From JBBDIK01 sp964640385 (GTDB lineage Bacteria; Actinomycetota; UBA4738; JBBDHU01): 64,000 nt of DNA. The DNA is taken from assembly GCA_964640385.1 (NCBI GenBank), contig CAZXFL010000007.1, positions 38,576 to 102,575 of the forward strand. Direction: 5' to 3'. The notes beneath the pieces are model-generated. The model saw nothing but the letters and a program-made list of their open reading frames with translations. It was not told where the DNA came from and ran no database searches. The position numbers were made by a program, and so were the translations under genes. Position 1 is the first letter of the stretch. Each line of letters opens with the position of its first letter. This document shows positions 31,129 to 38,808 of the stretch, in pieces.

Positions 31129-33036
31129 ATGTCGACCGCAGCGATGCCGCACGAGAAGCCCGGAGGCTTGTTCCGCCGGCCGACGGCGACCGGCGGTGTC
31201 TGGGGCTGGATCGTCACGGTCGACCACAAGAAGGTCGGCATCCTCTACGGCGCGACCGCGCTGATCTTCCTGATCGTGGGCGGCTTCGAGGCGATGTTGA
31301 TCCGCGCGCAGCTCGCGCAGCCGAACGGACAGGTGCTCGACGCCGACACGTACGACCAGATGTTCACGATGCACGGTCTGACGATGATCTTCCTGGTCGT
31401 CATGCCGCTGGGTGCGGCGTTCACCAACTACCTGGTGCCGCTGATGATCGGCACGCGCGACGTCGCGTTCCCGCGACTGAACGCCCTGAGCTACTGGATC
31501 TTCCTGTTCGGCGGGCTGTTCCTGTATTCGAGTTTCGTCCTCGGCGGGGCGCCGAACGGCGGGTGGTTCGGCTACGCGCCCAACAGCGTCGCGACCGCAG
31601 GCGACAACATGAGCTTCTACGCGATCGGCCTGATCATCCTGGGGATCGCGTCCACCGTATCGGCCGTGAACCTGGCCGTCACGATCATCAACATGCGCGC
31701 GCCCGGGATGACGCTGATGCGGATGCCGGTGTTCATCTGGATGACGCTGGTGGTGCAGTTCCTGCTGATCTTCGCGCTCCCGGTCATCACGATCGCACTG
31801 GTCGAGCTGCTCTTCGACCGGCAGTTCGGCACCTTCTTCTTCGACGCGGGGCACGGCGCCGACCCGATCCTGTGGCAGCACCTGTTCTGGCTGTTCGGCC
31901 ACCCGGAGGTCTACATCCTGGTCTTGCCGGCGATGGGCATCGTGTCGGAGATCCTGCCGGTGTTCTCGCGGCGTCCGCTGTTCGGGTACGCGTTCATCGT
32001 GTTCTCGGGGATCGCGATCGGGTTCATGGGCTGGGGCGTGTGGGCCCACCACATGTTCACCAGCGGGCTGGGGCCCGTGGCGAACTCCGCGTTCGCGATC
32101 ACGACGATGTTCATCGCGGTCCCGACGGGTGTGAAGATCTTCAACTGGCTGGCGACGCTCTGGAAGGGCGACATCCGGTTCCCGACGCCGATGCTCTTCG
32201 CGATCGGGTTCATCGCGCTGTTCGTGATCGGTGGCCTGTCGGGAGTAACGCACGCGGTCGTGCCCTCGGACTACCAACAGCAGGACACCTACTACGTCGT
32301 CGCGCACTTCCACTACGTGCTCTTCGGAGGCGCGGTCTTCGGGCTCTTCGGCGGCGTGTACTACTGGTTCCCGAAGGCGTTCGGGCGGTTGCTGAACGAG
32401 ACCTTCGGCAAGATCCACTTCTGGCTGTTCTTCATCGGCATGAACCTGACGTTCGGGCCGTTTCACTTGCTGGGGATGCAGGGGATGCCGCGTCGCATCT
32501 ACACCTACCCGGCCGGTCATGGGTGGGACTTCATGAACCTGATCGCCACCGTTGGGGCGTTCCTCATGGCGGCCGGCATGGCGGTCTTCGCCTGGAACCT
32601 GATCGTGACGTTCCGGAAGCTGAAGGACGCCGGTAACGACCCATGGGACGCGAGGACGCTCGAGTGGACCACGTCGTCGCCCCCGCCCGAGTACAACTTC
32701 GAGGAGGTACCGGTCGTCCATTCGCTCGACGAGTACTGGTACCGCAAGTACGCGCACTCCAAGGACGGCGAGCTCGTCCCGGTGCAGTCGGGGGCGTCGG
32801 ACGCGGCGACCGACGCGTCGCACGGGGATGGCTACGGTGCCGATCACGGCGGCGACCACGGCGCCGGACACGGGATCCATCTGCCGAGTCCCTCCTACTG
32901 GCCGATCGTCGCGGCGGCGGGCCTTCCCCTGATCGGCTACGGCATCCTGTACGGCTGGTGGATGGCGTTCGTGGGCGGGGCCATCATGATTTTCGGGCTC
33001 TACGGCTGGGTGCTCGAGCCGTCGGTGGAGGAGTAG
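31129..33036 (+). CDS. ctaD: Cytochrome oxidase subunit I with C-terminal extension
   Basis: A 635-residue heme-copper oxidase subunit I, A1-type: GHPEVYILVLP carries the E and the cross-linked Tyr, AHHMFTSG the CuB histidines, and VVAHFHYVL the heme a/a3 ligands; GTRDVAFPRLN holds the D-channel Asp. After the 12-helix core (to about 500) come a cytoplasmic segment, a His/Gly/Asp-rich stretch (about 562-584) and two more helices resembling actinobacterial subunit IV. The start follows ctaC by 8 nt. It reduces O2 to water and pumps protons. Confidence 0.97.
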   Translation: MSTAAMPHEKPGGLFRRPTATGGVWGWIVTVDHKKVGILYGATALIFLIVGGFEAMLIRAQLAQPNGQVLDADTYDQMFTMHGLTMIFLVVMPLGAAFTNYLVPLMIGTRDVAFPRLNALSYWIFLFGGLFLYSSFVLGGAPNGGWFGYAPNSVATAGDNMSFYAIGLIILGIASTVSAVNLAVTIINMRAPGMTLMRMPVFIWMTLVVQFLLIFALPVITIALVELLFDRQFGTFFFDAGHGADPILWQHLFWLFGHPEVYILVLPAMGIVSEILPVFSRRPLFGYAFIVFSGIAIGFMGWGVWAHHMFTSGLGPVANSAFAITTMFIAVPTGVKIFNWLATLWKGDIRFPTPMLFAIGFIALFVIGGLSGVTHAVVPSDYQQQDTYYVVAHFHYVLFGGAVFGLFGGVYYWFPKAFGRLLNETFGKIHFWLFFIGMNLTFGPFHLLGMQGMPRRIYTYPAGHGWDFMNLIATVGAFLMAAGMAVFAWNLIVTFRKLKDAGNDPWDARTLEWTTSSPPPEYNFEEVPVVHSLDEYWYRKYAHSKDGELVPVQSGASDAATDASHGDGYGADHGGDHGAGHGIHLPSPSYWPIVAAAGLPLIGYGILYGWWMAFVGGAIMIFGLYGWVLEPSVEE

Positions 33037-33038
33037 CG

Positions 33039-33668
33039 GTGGAAGAGGCAAGGGTTCTATCGGGCGAACACGAGGAGCACACCTCCACGGGTTTGCCCAC
33101 CACCAAGATCGCGATGTGGATCTTCCTGTCGTCCGAGTGCCTGCTCTTCGGCGCGCTGATCTCGACGTACCTGCTCTACCGCGGACGCAGCACCGTCGGG
33201 CCGTATCCGCACGACGTCTTCGACATCCCCTACACCTCGGTCAGCTCGTTCGTCCTACTGTTCAGCTCGCTGACGATGGTGCTGTCGCTGTCGGCGCTCC
33301 AACGGGGCGAGATCCGCAGATTCCGCATCTGGACGCTGACGACTGCGCTGCTGGGGATGACGTTCATCGGCGGGCAGATCTACGAGTTCGCGACGTTCGC
33401 TAAGGAGGGGCTGAAGCTCAACACGAACCTGTTCGGGAGCACGTTCTTCACCCTCACCGGCTTCCACGGGGCGCACGTGACGGTCGGCATCCTGATGCTG
33501 CTCACCCTGGTCGGGTTGTCGTTCGTTGGGAAGCTGCCGAAGGAGAAGGCGCTCGGTGTCGAGATGGTTGGGCTGTACTGGCACTTCGTGGACGTCGTCT
33601 GGATCATCATCTTCACGGTGATCTACCTGATCCCCGACCCCTCGAGCGGGCAGGTGACGTTCTCATGA
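33039..33668 (+). CDS. ctaE: Cytochrome oxidase subunit III
   Basis: A 209-residue five-helix subunit III. Family marks are WIFLSSECLLFGALISTYL with the conserved Glu, FFTLTGFHGAHVTVGI and MVGLYWHFVDVVWIIIFTVIYL. It stabilises the proton-pumping core. The GTG at 33039 follows the ctaD stop by 2 nt; the end overlaps the next gene by 4 nt. Confidence 0.95.
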   Translation: MEEARVLSGEHEEHTSTGLPTTKIAMWIFLSSECLLFGALISTYLLYRGRSTVGPYPHDVFDIPYTSVSSFVLLFSSLTMVLSLSALQRGEIRRFRIWTLTTALLGMTFIGGQIYEFATFAKEGLKLNTNLFGSTFFTLTGFHGAHVTVGILMLLTLVGLSFVGKLPKEKALGVEMVGLYWHFVDVVWIIIFTVIYLIPDPSSGQVTFS

Positions 33669-34039
33669 TGCGGCAGGAGCCTGAGCGGGCGCAGCAGGTG
33701 CCGTCCGCCGAGGAAGAGAGCTCGGAGGTCGGGACCCCGCTGAAGTCGCGCGAGCATGCGGAGGCGCATCATCCGGGCCCGAAGCAATACGTGATGATCG
33801 CGGCGATCCTAGGTGCCATCACGGCTGGGGAGGTCGGCGTCTACTATGTCGAGTCGCTCCGGGACATCCTGGTCTTCCTGCTGCTCGGGATGATGGTCGT
33901 GAAGTTCGCGCTGGTGGTGCTGTGGTTCATGCACGTGCGGTTCGACAACCCCGGTTACGGGCGGGTGTTCGCGACCGGATTGGCCCTCGCCGCGACGGTT
34001 TACGTGATCGTCCTGCTGACGTTCGGCGTGTTCTCCTGA
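33665..34039 (+). CDS. ctaF: Cytochrome oxidase subunit IV (prokaryotic type)
   Basis: A 124-residue protein with a charged N-terminal ~40 residues and three helices, the last two in a typical COX4_pro arrangement (LVFLLLGMMVVKFALVVLW, then FMHVRFDNPGYGRVF). The MVVKF...MHVRFD pattern is that of CtaF-type subunit IV. Start ATG 33665 overlaps ctaE; a second ATG follows at once. Note that ctaD already carries two subunit-IV-like helices, so this oxidase has two small-subunit modules. Confidence 0.88.
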   Translation: MMRQEPERAQQVPSAEEESSEVGTPLKSREHAEAHHPGPKQYVMIAAILGAITAGEVGVYYVESLRDILVFLLLGMMVVKFALVVLWFMHVRFDNPGYGRVFATGLALAATVYVIVLLTFGVFS

Positions 34040-34881
34040 TGCGACTCCCGGGCTGGCACCTGCACTGGGACGTGTGGCTCGTCATCGGCGGTGCGTACGT
34101 CGCGTACCTGCTGGCCTGGCGCGCGCGGGGCAGGCGAGTTCCCGCGGGGCAGGATCCGCACCGCCGGCGCAAGATCGTGCTGTTCTCGGTAGGGGTCGGG
34201 CTGCTGCTCTTCGGGGCCGACTGGCCGGTCCACGATCTGTCCGAGGACTACCTGTTCAGCGTCCACATGTTCCAGCACCTGCTGTTCTCGCTGGTCGGGC
34301 CCGCCTTCATCCTCGCCGGGGTTCCCGACTGGATGGCACGTGCGCTCCTTAGGCCTGCGTGGCTCCGCCACGGCTGGCGGTTCGTCACCCGGCCGTTCAT
34401 CGCGTTCGTCATCTTCAACGGGTTCCTGCTGGCCTCGCACTGGCCCGCGTTCGTCAACGCGTCGGTCTCGAGCGAGCTGTTCCACCTGGGCGCGCACGCC
34501 GCGCTGTTCGGCGCCTCGATCGTGATGTGGTGGCCGGTGCTCTCGCCGCTGCCGGAGATGCCGCCGATCTCCCGGCCCACGCAGATGGTCTACCTGTTCC
34601 TGATGTCGCTTGCGCCGACGGTGCCGGCGTCGTTCCTGACGTTCGGCGAGTCGCCGATGTACAAGGCGTACGAGGCTTTCCCGCGGATCTGGGGTATCTC
34701 CGCGATCGACGACCAGCGGATGGCCGGCCTGCTGATGAAACTCGCGGGTGGGTTCATCCTCTGGGGGATGATCACCGCGATCTTCTTCAAGTGGCACGCG
34801 GAGGAGGAGCGCAGCGACGGCTGGGACGCGCTCAAGGTCCAGAACGTCGACCGCGAGGTGACGACGGAAGTGACCCGGTGA
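34039..34881 (+). CDS. ctaG: caa3 oxidase assembly protein CtaG
   Basis: A 280-residue, roughly seven-helix protein of the CtaG_caa3 family that supports formation of active caa3 oxidase, probably copper delivery. Conserved histidines appear in WHLHWDVW, FSVHMFQHLLFSLVGP and LASHWPAF. The start ATG shares its A with the ctaF stop (TGATG). It is unrelated in sequence to the Cox11-type CtaG of proteobacteria. Confidence 0.92.
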   Translation: MRLPGWHLHWDVWLVIGGAYVAYLLAWRARGRRVPAGQDPHRRRKIVLFSVGVGLLLFGADWPVHDLSEDYLFSVHMFQHLLFSLVGPAFILAGVPDWMARALLRPAWLRHGWRFVTRPFIAFVIFNGFLLASHWPAFVNASVSSELFHLGAHAALFGASIVMWWPVLSPLPEMPPISRPTQMVYLFLMSLAPTVPASFLTFGESPMYKAYEAFPRIWGISAIDDQRMAGLLMKLAGGFILWGMITAIFFKWHAEEERSDGWDALKVQNVDREVTTEVTR

Positions 34882-36197
34882 GCAGCGAGAACCCGCGCGA
34901 CCGGCTGCTGCTGCCCTTGCTGATCCCGCTCGTGGCGCTCCTGGTGATCGCGGTGTTCGCGATCGGCCTGGCGATGATCCTGCTGTCGGTGTCGGCGGAG
35001 GCCGCGACTTTCACCGCGCTCTCGGTCGGTATCGCCGTCCTGATCGTGGGCTCGCAGATCGCCCGGTTCCGCAAGGGCACGGCCGGCCCGGTGGTGCTGA
35101 TGTTCGCGTCGTTCGCCGGCGTGGCGATCTTCGCGGGCGGGACGATGCTGGCGCTGGGAAAGGGGTACGTGCCGGAGCACGTCGAAGGGCCAGAGGTGGA
35201 GCGCGCCGAGGTCTCGATCACGGCGGAGGGGTTGAAGTTCAACCCGACGGACGTGAAGGTGCCCGCAGATGAACCGCTGGCGATCAACTTCGACAACAAG
35301 GATGCCGGGACCCAGCACAACATCGAGATCTTCGACGGGGAAGCGGACAGCGACCCGGTGCTCTTCGACGGCGATATCTTCGCGGGTCCTGCCGAGAAGA
35401 CCTACGAGGTCGAGCCGCTGAAACCGGGGTCGTACCTGTTCATCTGCAAGATCCACCCGACGATGACCGGCAAGCTCGACGCGGGCGAGGGAGGTGGATC
35501 GGCCGGCGGTGGCGGCGAGCCGGTTACCTTGGCGCAATCGGCGAAGGGGCTGAAGTTCCTCGAGTCCGAGCTCAAGGCGCCGGCCGAGGCACCCATCACC
35601 CTCGACTTCGACAACCAGGATGCAGGGATCCAGCACAACATGCGGGTCTTCGAGGGCGACAGCGCGGAGGCAGCGCCGGTGTTTGAGGGCGAGATCATCA
35701 CCGGTCCGAAGAAGGTCGCCTACGATGTCGGGCCGCTCGCTGCCGGGTCGTACTTCTTCGATTGCGTGGTCCACCCGACGATGACCGGGACGCTGAAGGT
35801 GACGCGCAGCGGAAAGAGCGAGGGCGGCGGCAAGGAGGAACCGCTGAAGGAACCGAAGGAACCGAAGGAACCGAAGGAACCCGTGGATGGTGCCGGGGGC
35901 GGCACTGTGCCGGTCACCGTGAGTGAGGCGGCCCACGAGCTCCAGTTCGTCGAGGGCGAGCTGCAGGCGCCGGCCGAGGCTCCCATCACGATCGACTTCG
36001 ACAACCAAGACTCGGGTGTTCCGCACAACATGCAGGTCTTCGAGGGCGACAGCGCCGAGGGCACGCCTCTGTTCGACGGTGAGGTCATCACCGGACCGGC
36101 GAAGGCGTCCTACGGCGTCGGGCCGCTGGCCGCGGGGTCGTACTTCTTCGACTGCAAGATCCACCCGACGATGACCGGGACGCTGAAGGTCGACTGA
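34878..36197 (+). CDS. Membrane protein with three tandem cupredoxin domains
   Basis: A 439-residue protein: three N-terminal helices (about 10-36, 42-62, 72-93) and three external type I copper domains (about 108-201, 214-308, 344-439). Each keeps a full ligand set: His147/Cys190/His193/Met196, His253/Cys296/His299/Met302, His383/Cys426/His429/Met432. Linkers are Gly-rich and EPK-repeat. Domains 2 and 3 are close copies, domain 1 more distant. It overlaps ctaG by 4 nt (GTGA), so it belongs to the oxidase operon and may relay electrons to CuA or store copper for assembly. No named family known to me has this architecture. Confidence 0.88.
   Translation: MSSENPRDRLLLPLLIPLVALLVIAVFAIGLAMILLSVSAEAATFTALSVGIAVLIVGSQIARFRKGTAGPVVLMFASFAGVAIFAGGTMLALGKGYVPEHVEGPEVERAEVSITAEGLKFNPTDVKVPADEPLAINFDNKDAGTQHNIEIFDGEADSDPVLFDGDIFAGPAEKTYEVEPLKPGSYLFICKIHPTMTGKLDAGEGGGSAGGGGEPVTLAQSAKGLKFLESELKAPAEAPITLDFDNQDAGIQHNMRVFEGDSAEAAPVFEGEIITGPKKVAYDVGPLAAGSYFFDCVVHPTMTGTLKVTRSGKSEGGGKEEPLKEPKEPKEPKEPVDGAGGGTVPVTVSEAAHELQFVEGELQAPAEAPITIDFDNQDSGVPHNMQVFEGDSAEGTPLFDGEVITGPAKASYGVGPLAAGSYFFDCKIHPTMTGTLKVD
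35846..35881 (+). repeat. Four tandem GAAGGAACC units
   Basis: A 9-bp unit repeated four times, encoding the EPK-EPK linker between cupredoxin domains 2 and 3. Being in frame with a 3-residue period, it can change linker length without breaking the gene. Confidence 0.85.
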
Positions 36198-36211
36198 CGC
36201 CGGGGCCCTGT

Positions 36212-36217
36212 TAGCGT
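36212..36217 (+). promoter_or_regulatory. -10 box of the TlpA-like gene, leaderless arrangement
   Basis: TAGCGT ends 7 nt before the GTG at 36225, giving this gene its own promoter although it lies 27 nt past the triple-cupredoxin gene. Confidence 0.45.
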
Positions 36218-36224
36218 GGTTCCC

Positions 36225-36746
36225 GTGCGCCCGGTCCTCGCAGCTCTCGTGTCGATCGCCCTCGTCGCGTGCCCTTCGACGGAGGCGCAGGTGTCCGGGC
36301 TGACGCGGCTCGATGAGCCGATGCCGGCGCTTGCCGGATCGACCTTGGACGGTGGCGAATTCGGGCCGGCCGACCATGATGGCAAGGTCCTGGTCGTGAA
36401 CTTCTGGGCGTCCTGGTGCGCGCCATGCCGCCGCGAGCAGCCGATGCTGCAGGCCCTGTCGGAGAGCTACGGCCCGCAAGGGGTCGTGTTCGTCGGGGTG
36501 AATTCACGGGATCAGGAGGCGGCGGCGAACGCGCATCTGGATGAGTTCGGCGTGACCTATCCCAGCATCCAGGACCCCGACGGCAAGATGGCCTTCGAGT
36601 GGGGGATCAGTCAAGGTCTGCCGGGGACGGTCGTGGTCGATGGCACCGGGACCATCCGCTACCGCCGCCAGGGCGAGATCACCCAGGCGACTCTCGAAAC
36701 GATGATCGAGGACACCCTGGGGGAAGCGTCACCCGCGACGTCCTAG
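36225..36746 (+). CDS. TlpA/ResA-like membrane-anchored thioredoxin
   Basis: A 173-residue thiol-disulfide protein with a lipoprotein-like signal (SIALVAC near residue 19) and a thioredoxin domain. The active site is WASWCAPCRREQPML (CxxC), followed by GVVFVGVNSRDQE and the cis-Pro strand GLPGTVVVDGTG. ResA-type proteins reduce apocytochrome c thiols or CuA cysteines outside the cell, which fits the oxidase and cytochrome c maturation genes around it. GTG 36225 starts the signal peptide and has a -10 box 7 nt upstream; GTG 36216 is rejected. Confidence 0.88.
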   Translation: MRPVLAALVSIALVACPSTEAQVSGLTRLDEPMPALAGSTLDGGEFGPADHDGKVLVVNFWASWCAPCRREQPMLQALSESYGPQGVVFVGVNSRDQEAAANAHLDEFGVTYPSIQDPDGKMAFEWGISQGLPGTVVVDGTGTIRYRRQGEITQATLETMIEDTLGEASPATS

Positions 36747-37197
36747 TCTTCCATCATCGACAGCGCTTCCAGGAGCTCGGCGTTCGACGGGTTGTCGGCC
36801 GCGTTCGTGTTGCGGTGCGCGAAGCGGATCACGCCGCCGGTGTCGACGACGAACGTGCCCGGGAGCTGCCGAAGGCTGCCGCCGCGCAGCCCGCGCTGGC
36901 GGACGCCCGGCGTCCGATGCACCTTCAGGAGCGGAACGGCGCGAAGTGCTGGCCGAGCTCGACGGCGCGGCGTTCCCCGTGGCCGATCAGGGCCACGCGC
37001 GCCCCCGCGTCCATGAACCGTCCCCGCTCGCGCACGAGACCGCTGATCTGGTCCTGGCAGAACGGGCACCCGAAGTACCGCTGGAACACCAGGACGGCGG
37101 GACGCGTCGCCCACGTCCACGACAACGAGACCTTCTCGGACGTGTCGTAGTCCTCGACGACGACCTCAGGCGCCTCGTCTCCGACATCGAGCGGCAT
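36743..37197 (-). pseudogene. Peroxiredoxin-like (AhpC/TSA-family) gene with a frameshift
   Basis: Two frames together make one thioredoxin-fold protein. The first (from ATG 37197) reads MPLDVGDEAPEVVVEDYD, then FQRYFGCPFCQDQ (CxxC) and GQHFAPF, and stops at 36925. The second, one frame over, continues LLKVHRTPGV and LPGTFVVDTGGVIRFAHRN to a stop at 36743. Adding one C in the CCGTTCCGCTCC stretch near 36930 would restore FPLLKVH. The protein would be a PRXL2-like antioxidant reductase. The lesion is either real decay or an assembly error. It follows the equally damaged response regulator by 8 nt. Confidence 0.75.
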
Positions 37198-37205
37198 GGC
37201 CGGGC

Positions 37206-38004
37206 CTAGAACTCCTCGGCAGGCTCGTCCTCGGTTCCATGCTCCAGCGCCCGCTGGATGGACGACCCCTGATCCCGGTTCCCCGGACTGAAGTAGAGGC
37301 CCATGAGGTCCTTATCCGTCCCGGACGATCAGGAGTATCGAGCCGTCTATCCGTACTTTGGACGCGTGGAGGCTGCACGCTGAACGGCGGTGGGCCGACG
37401 ACACCTTCCAGCCCCACGGCCACGCCGGCTTGAGGATCAGCAGCTGCCGGTCGGTCATCGCAACGTAGCTCTTCTCGAAGAACCCCAGCGCCAGGTTCCG
37501 GAGCGCCTCAGCCGCGACCTCGATGTGTTCGCCCGGCCCGAGGTGATCTGCGATCACCGCTTCCGGACTGTTGCGGCGCACGGCACCGCGATCGACCGAG
37601 GTTTCCTCGGGTCGGCCTTCTAGCGCCGACCTGACGGCGTATAGCAGGTCTCCGAGGTCGTAGGGCTTGGGGAGGAACCCATCCGCTCCTTTGGCCTTCG
37701 CCGTCTCCGCCGTTGCGCCGGTGTCGTACGCGGAGAAGACGATGATCCGCAGGCCCTCGAGGCGCGGGTCGTCGCGAAAGTGTTCCAGGACCTCCCATCC
37801 GTCCATGTGCGGCAGCCGGATGTCGAGGAGCATCAGGTCGGGCCGCTCGTCGGCCGCGAGCTTCAGCGCGACATCTCCCGTGCCGGCCTCGAGGACGCGC
37901 TACCCCTCGACCTTGAGCGAGACGCGCGTGAGCGAGCGGACATCCGGGTCGTCGTCGAGGATCAGGATCGTCTCGTCGCGCGTGGGCCGGTCGGGGGTCA
38001 TCAT
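37206..38004 (-). pseudogene. Response regulator with PH-like C-terminal domain, interrupted twice
   Basis: From ATG 38004 the frame opens as a receiver domain (ETILILDDDPDVRSLTR) but hits an in-frame TAG at 37902-37900, codon 35, in KVEG-stop-RVLEAG, where relatives have Tyr or Phe. It then runs on through the phospho-Asp strand LMLLDIRLPHMDGWE and the Lys in LPKPYD. The C-terminal half (GPGEHIEVAAEAL, SYVAMTDRQLLILKP) resembles a bacterial PH domain. A second lesion near 37315 shifts the frame; removing one G gives KDLMGLYFSPGNRDQ and a stop at 37206. The receiver plus PH-like combination is unusual. Confidence 0.72.
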
Positions 38005-38061
38005 CTCTCGCACACGCTACCGGGCGGCTCCCGGCGGCGCCAGTCTCCGCCGGGAGCCGTG

Positions 38062-38763
38062 TCAGGAGCGGGTGCCCTGTCCCCAGACGAAGTAGTCGCC
38101 GGTCGGGCGAACGTCGAGATCCCAGCCGATGTCCAGGAGGACCTTGCGCAGTTCCTCGGGACGCCACAGGACCTTCCAGATGCGGTACAACCGCCCATCG
38201 GGAGCCGGCCGCAGGACGCTGACGTCATCGTCGGCCGGGATCTCCGGGTCTAGGTCCTGGGCCTCCTGGCTGGGCAGGTTGTCGATGAGGAACACGCGTC
38301 CGCCCGGCTTCAAGCACCGGTCGACCTGCCGCCAGAACTCTTCGAACCGTTCGGGCGGCACGTGCGAGAGCCAGTAGGAGAAGAACACGACGTCGTAGCG
38401 CTCGGGCGGTTGCCACGTGAACACGTCCCCCTGGTGGTACTCGACCATCTTCGTGTGCCTCGCGGTCCGCTTCCGGTTCTCCTCCAGCGCTTCGGGCGCG
38501 GCGTCGAGCACGGTGACCAGCGGCGTGTACCGGATGAGGCGCTCGGTCCACTGGCCGGTTCCCCCGGCGATCTCAAGCACGCTGCCGCTCGGCCAGAACG
38601 CCGCGAGTGCCGCGGCCAGCCGGCGTTTCTCGGCGTGCCAGGCCTCGTTGTGGGGCCCCCGGTCGAAGTCCTTCTCACGGTTCGCCCACGCGTCGTACTC
38701 CGGAGCCCGAGCTCGGTAGTACTCGATCTGCTCTGCGAGCCGCTCATCCAGGGGATCATTCAT
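38062..38763 (-). CDS. Class I SAM-dependent methyltransferase
   Basis: A 233-residue Rossmann-type methyltransferase. Motif I is VLEIAGGTGQWT (about 62-73), the acidic residue after strand 2 is in VTVLDAAPEALE, motif II-like RYDVVFFSYWLSHVP and the post-II LKPGGRVFLID follow. The acceptor is unknown; the Trp- and Tyr-rich N terminus is typical of small-molecule methylases. The start at 38763 rather than 38772 is preferred because TAGGGT ends 8 nt upstream. Confidence 0.88.
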   Translation of the reverse strand: MNDPLDERLAEQIEYYRARAPEYDAWANREKDFDRGPHNEAWHAEKRRLAAALAAFWPSGSVLEIAGGTGQWTERLIRYTPLVTVLDAAPEALEENRKRTARHTKMVEYHQGDVFTWQPPERYDVVFFSYWLSHVPPERFEEFWRQVDRCLKPGGRVFLIDNLPSQEAQDLDPEIPADDDVSVLRPAPDGRLYRIWKVLWRPEELRKVLLDIGWDLDVRPTGDYFVWGQGTRS

Positions 38764-38771
38764 GAGCAGCA

Positions 38772-38777
38772 ACCCTA
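38772..38777 (-). promoter_or_regulatory. -10 box of the methyltransferase gene, leaderless arrangement
   Basis: TAGGGT reads toward the gene, 8 nt before the ATG at 38763. Confidence 0.45.
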
Positions 38778-38808
38778 CTATCCGAGGGCGGCATGGGGGT
38801 TCGGGACG

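Noticed and set aside
31099..33051. A 650-codon open frame on the minus strand
   Set aside because: Antisense to ctaD; composition is the mirrored codon pattern and no family motif is present.
34590..36479. A 629-codon minus-strand frame across ctaG and the triple-cupredoxin gene
   Set aside because: It crosses several real genes and shows only repeats mirrored from the cupredoxin domains.
36743..37120. A separate 125-codon protein at the peroxiredoxin locus
   Set aside because: Only its C-terminal half looks like protein; it is the frameshifted end of the peroxiredoxin-like gene, while its N-terminal half is out of frame.
37312..37833. A complete short response regulator starting at ATG 37833
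   Set aside because: It would lack the first strands and acidic pocket of the receiver domain, which are present just upstream in the same frame beyond a TAG.
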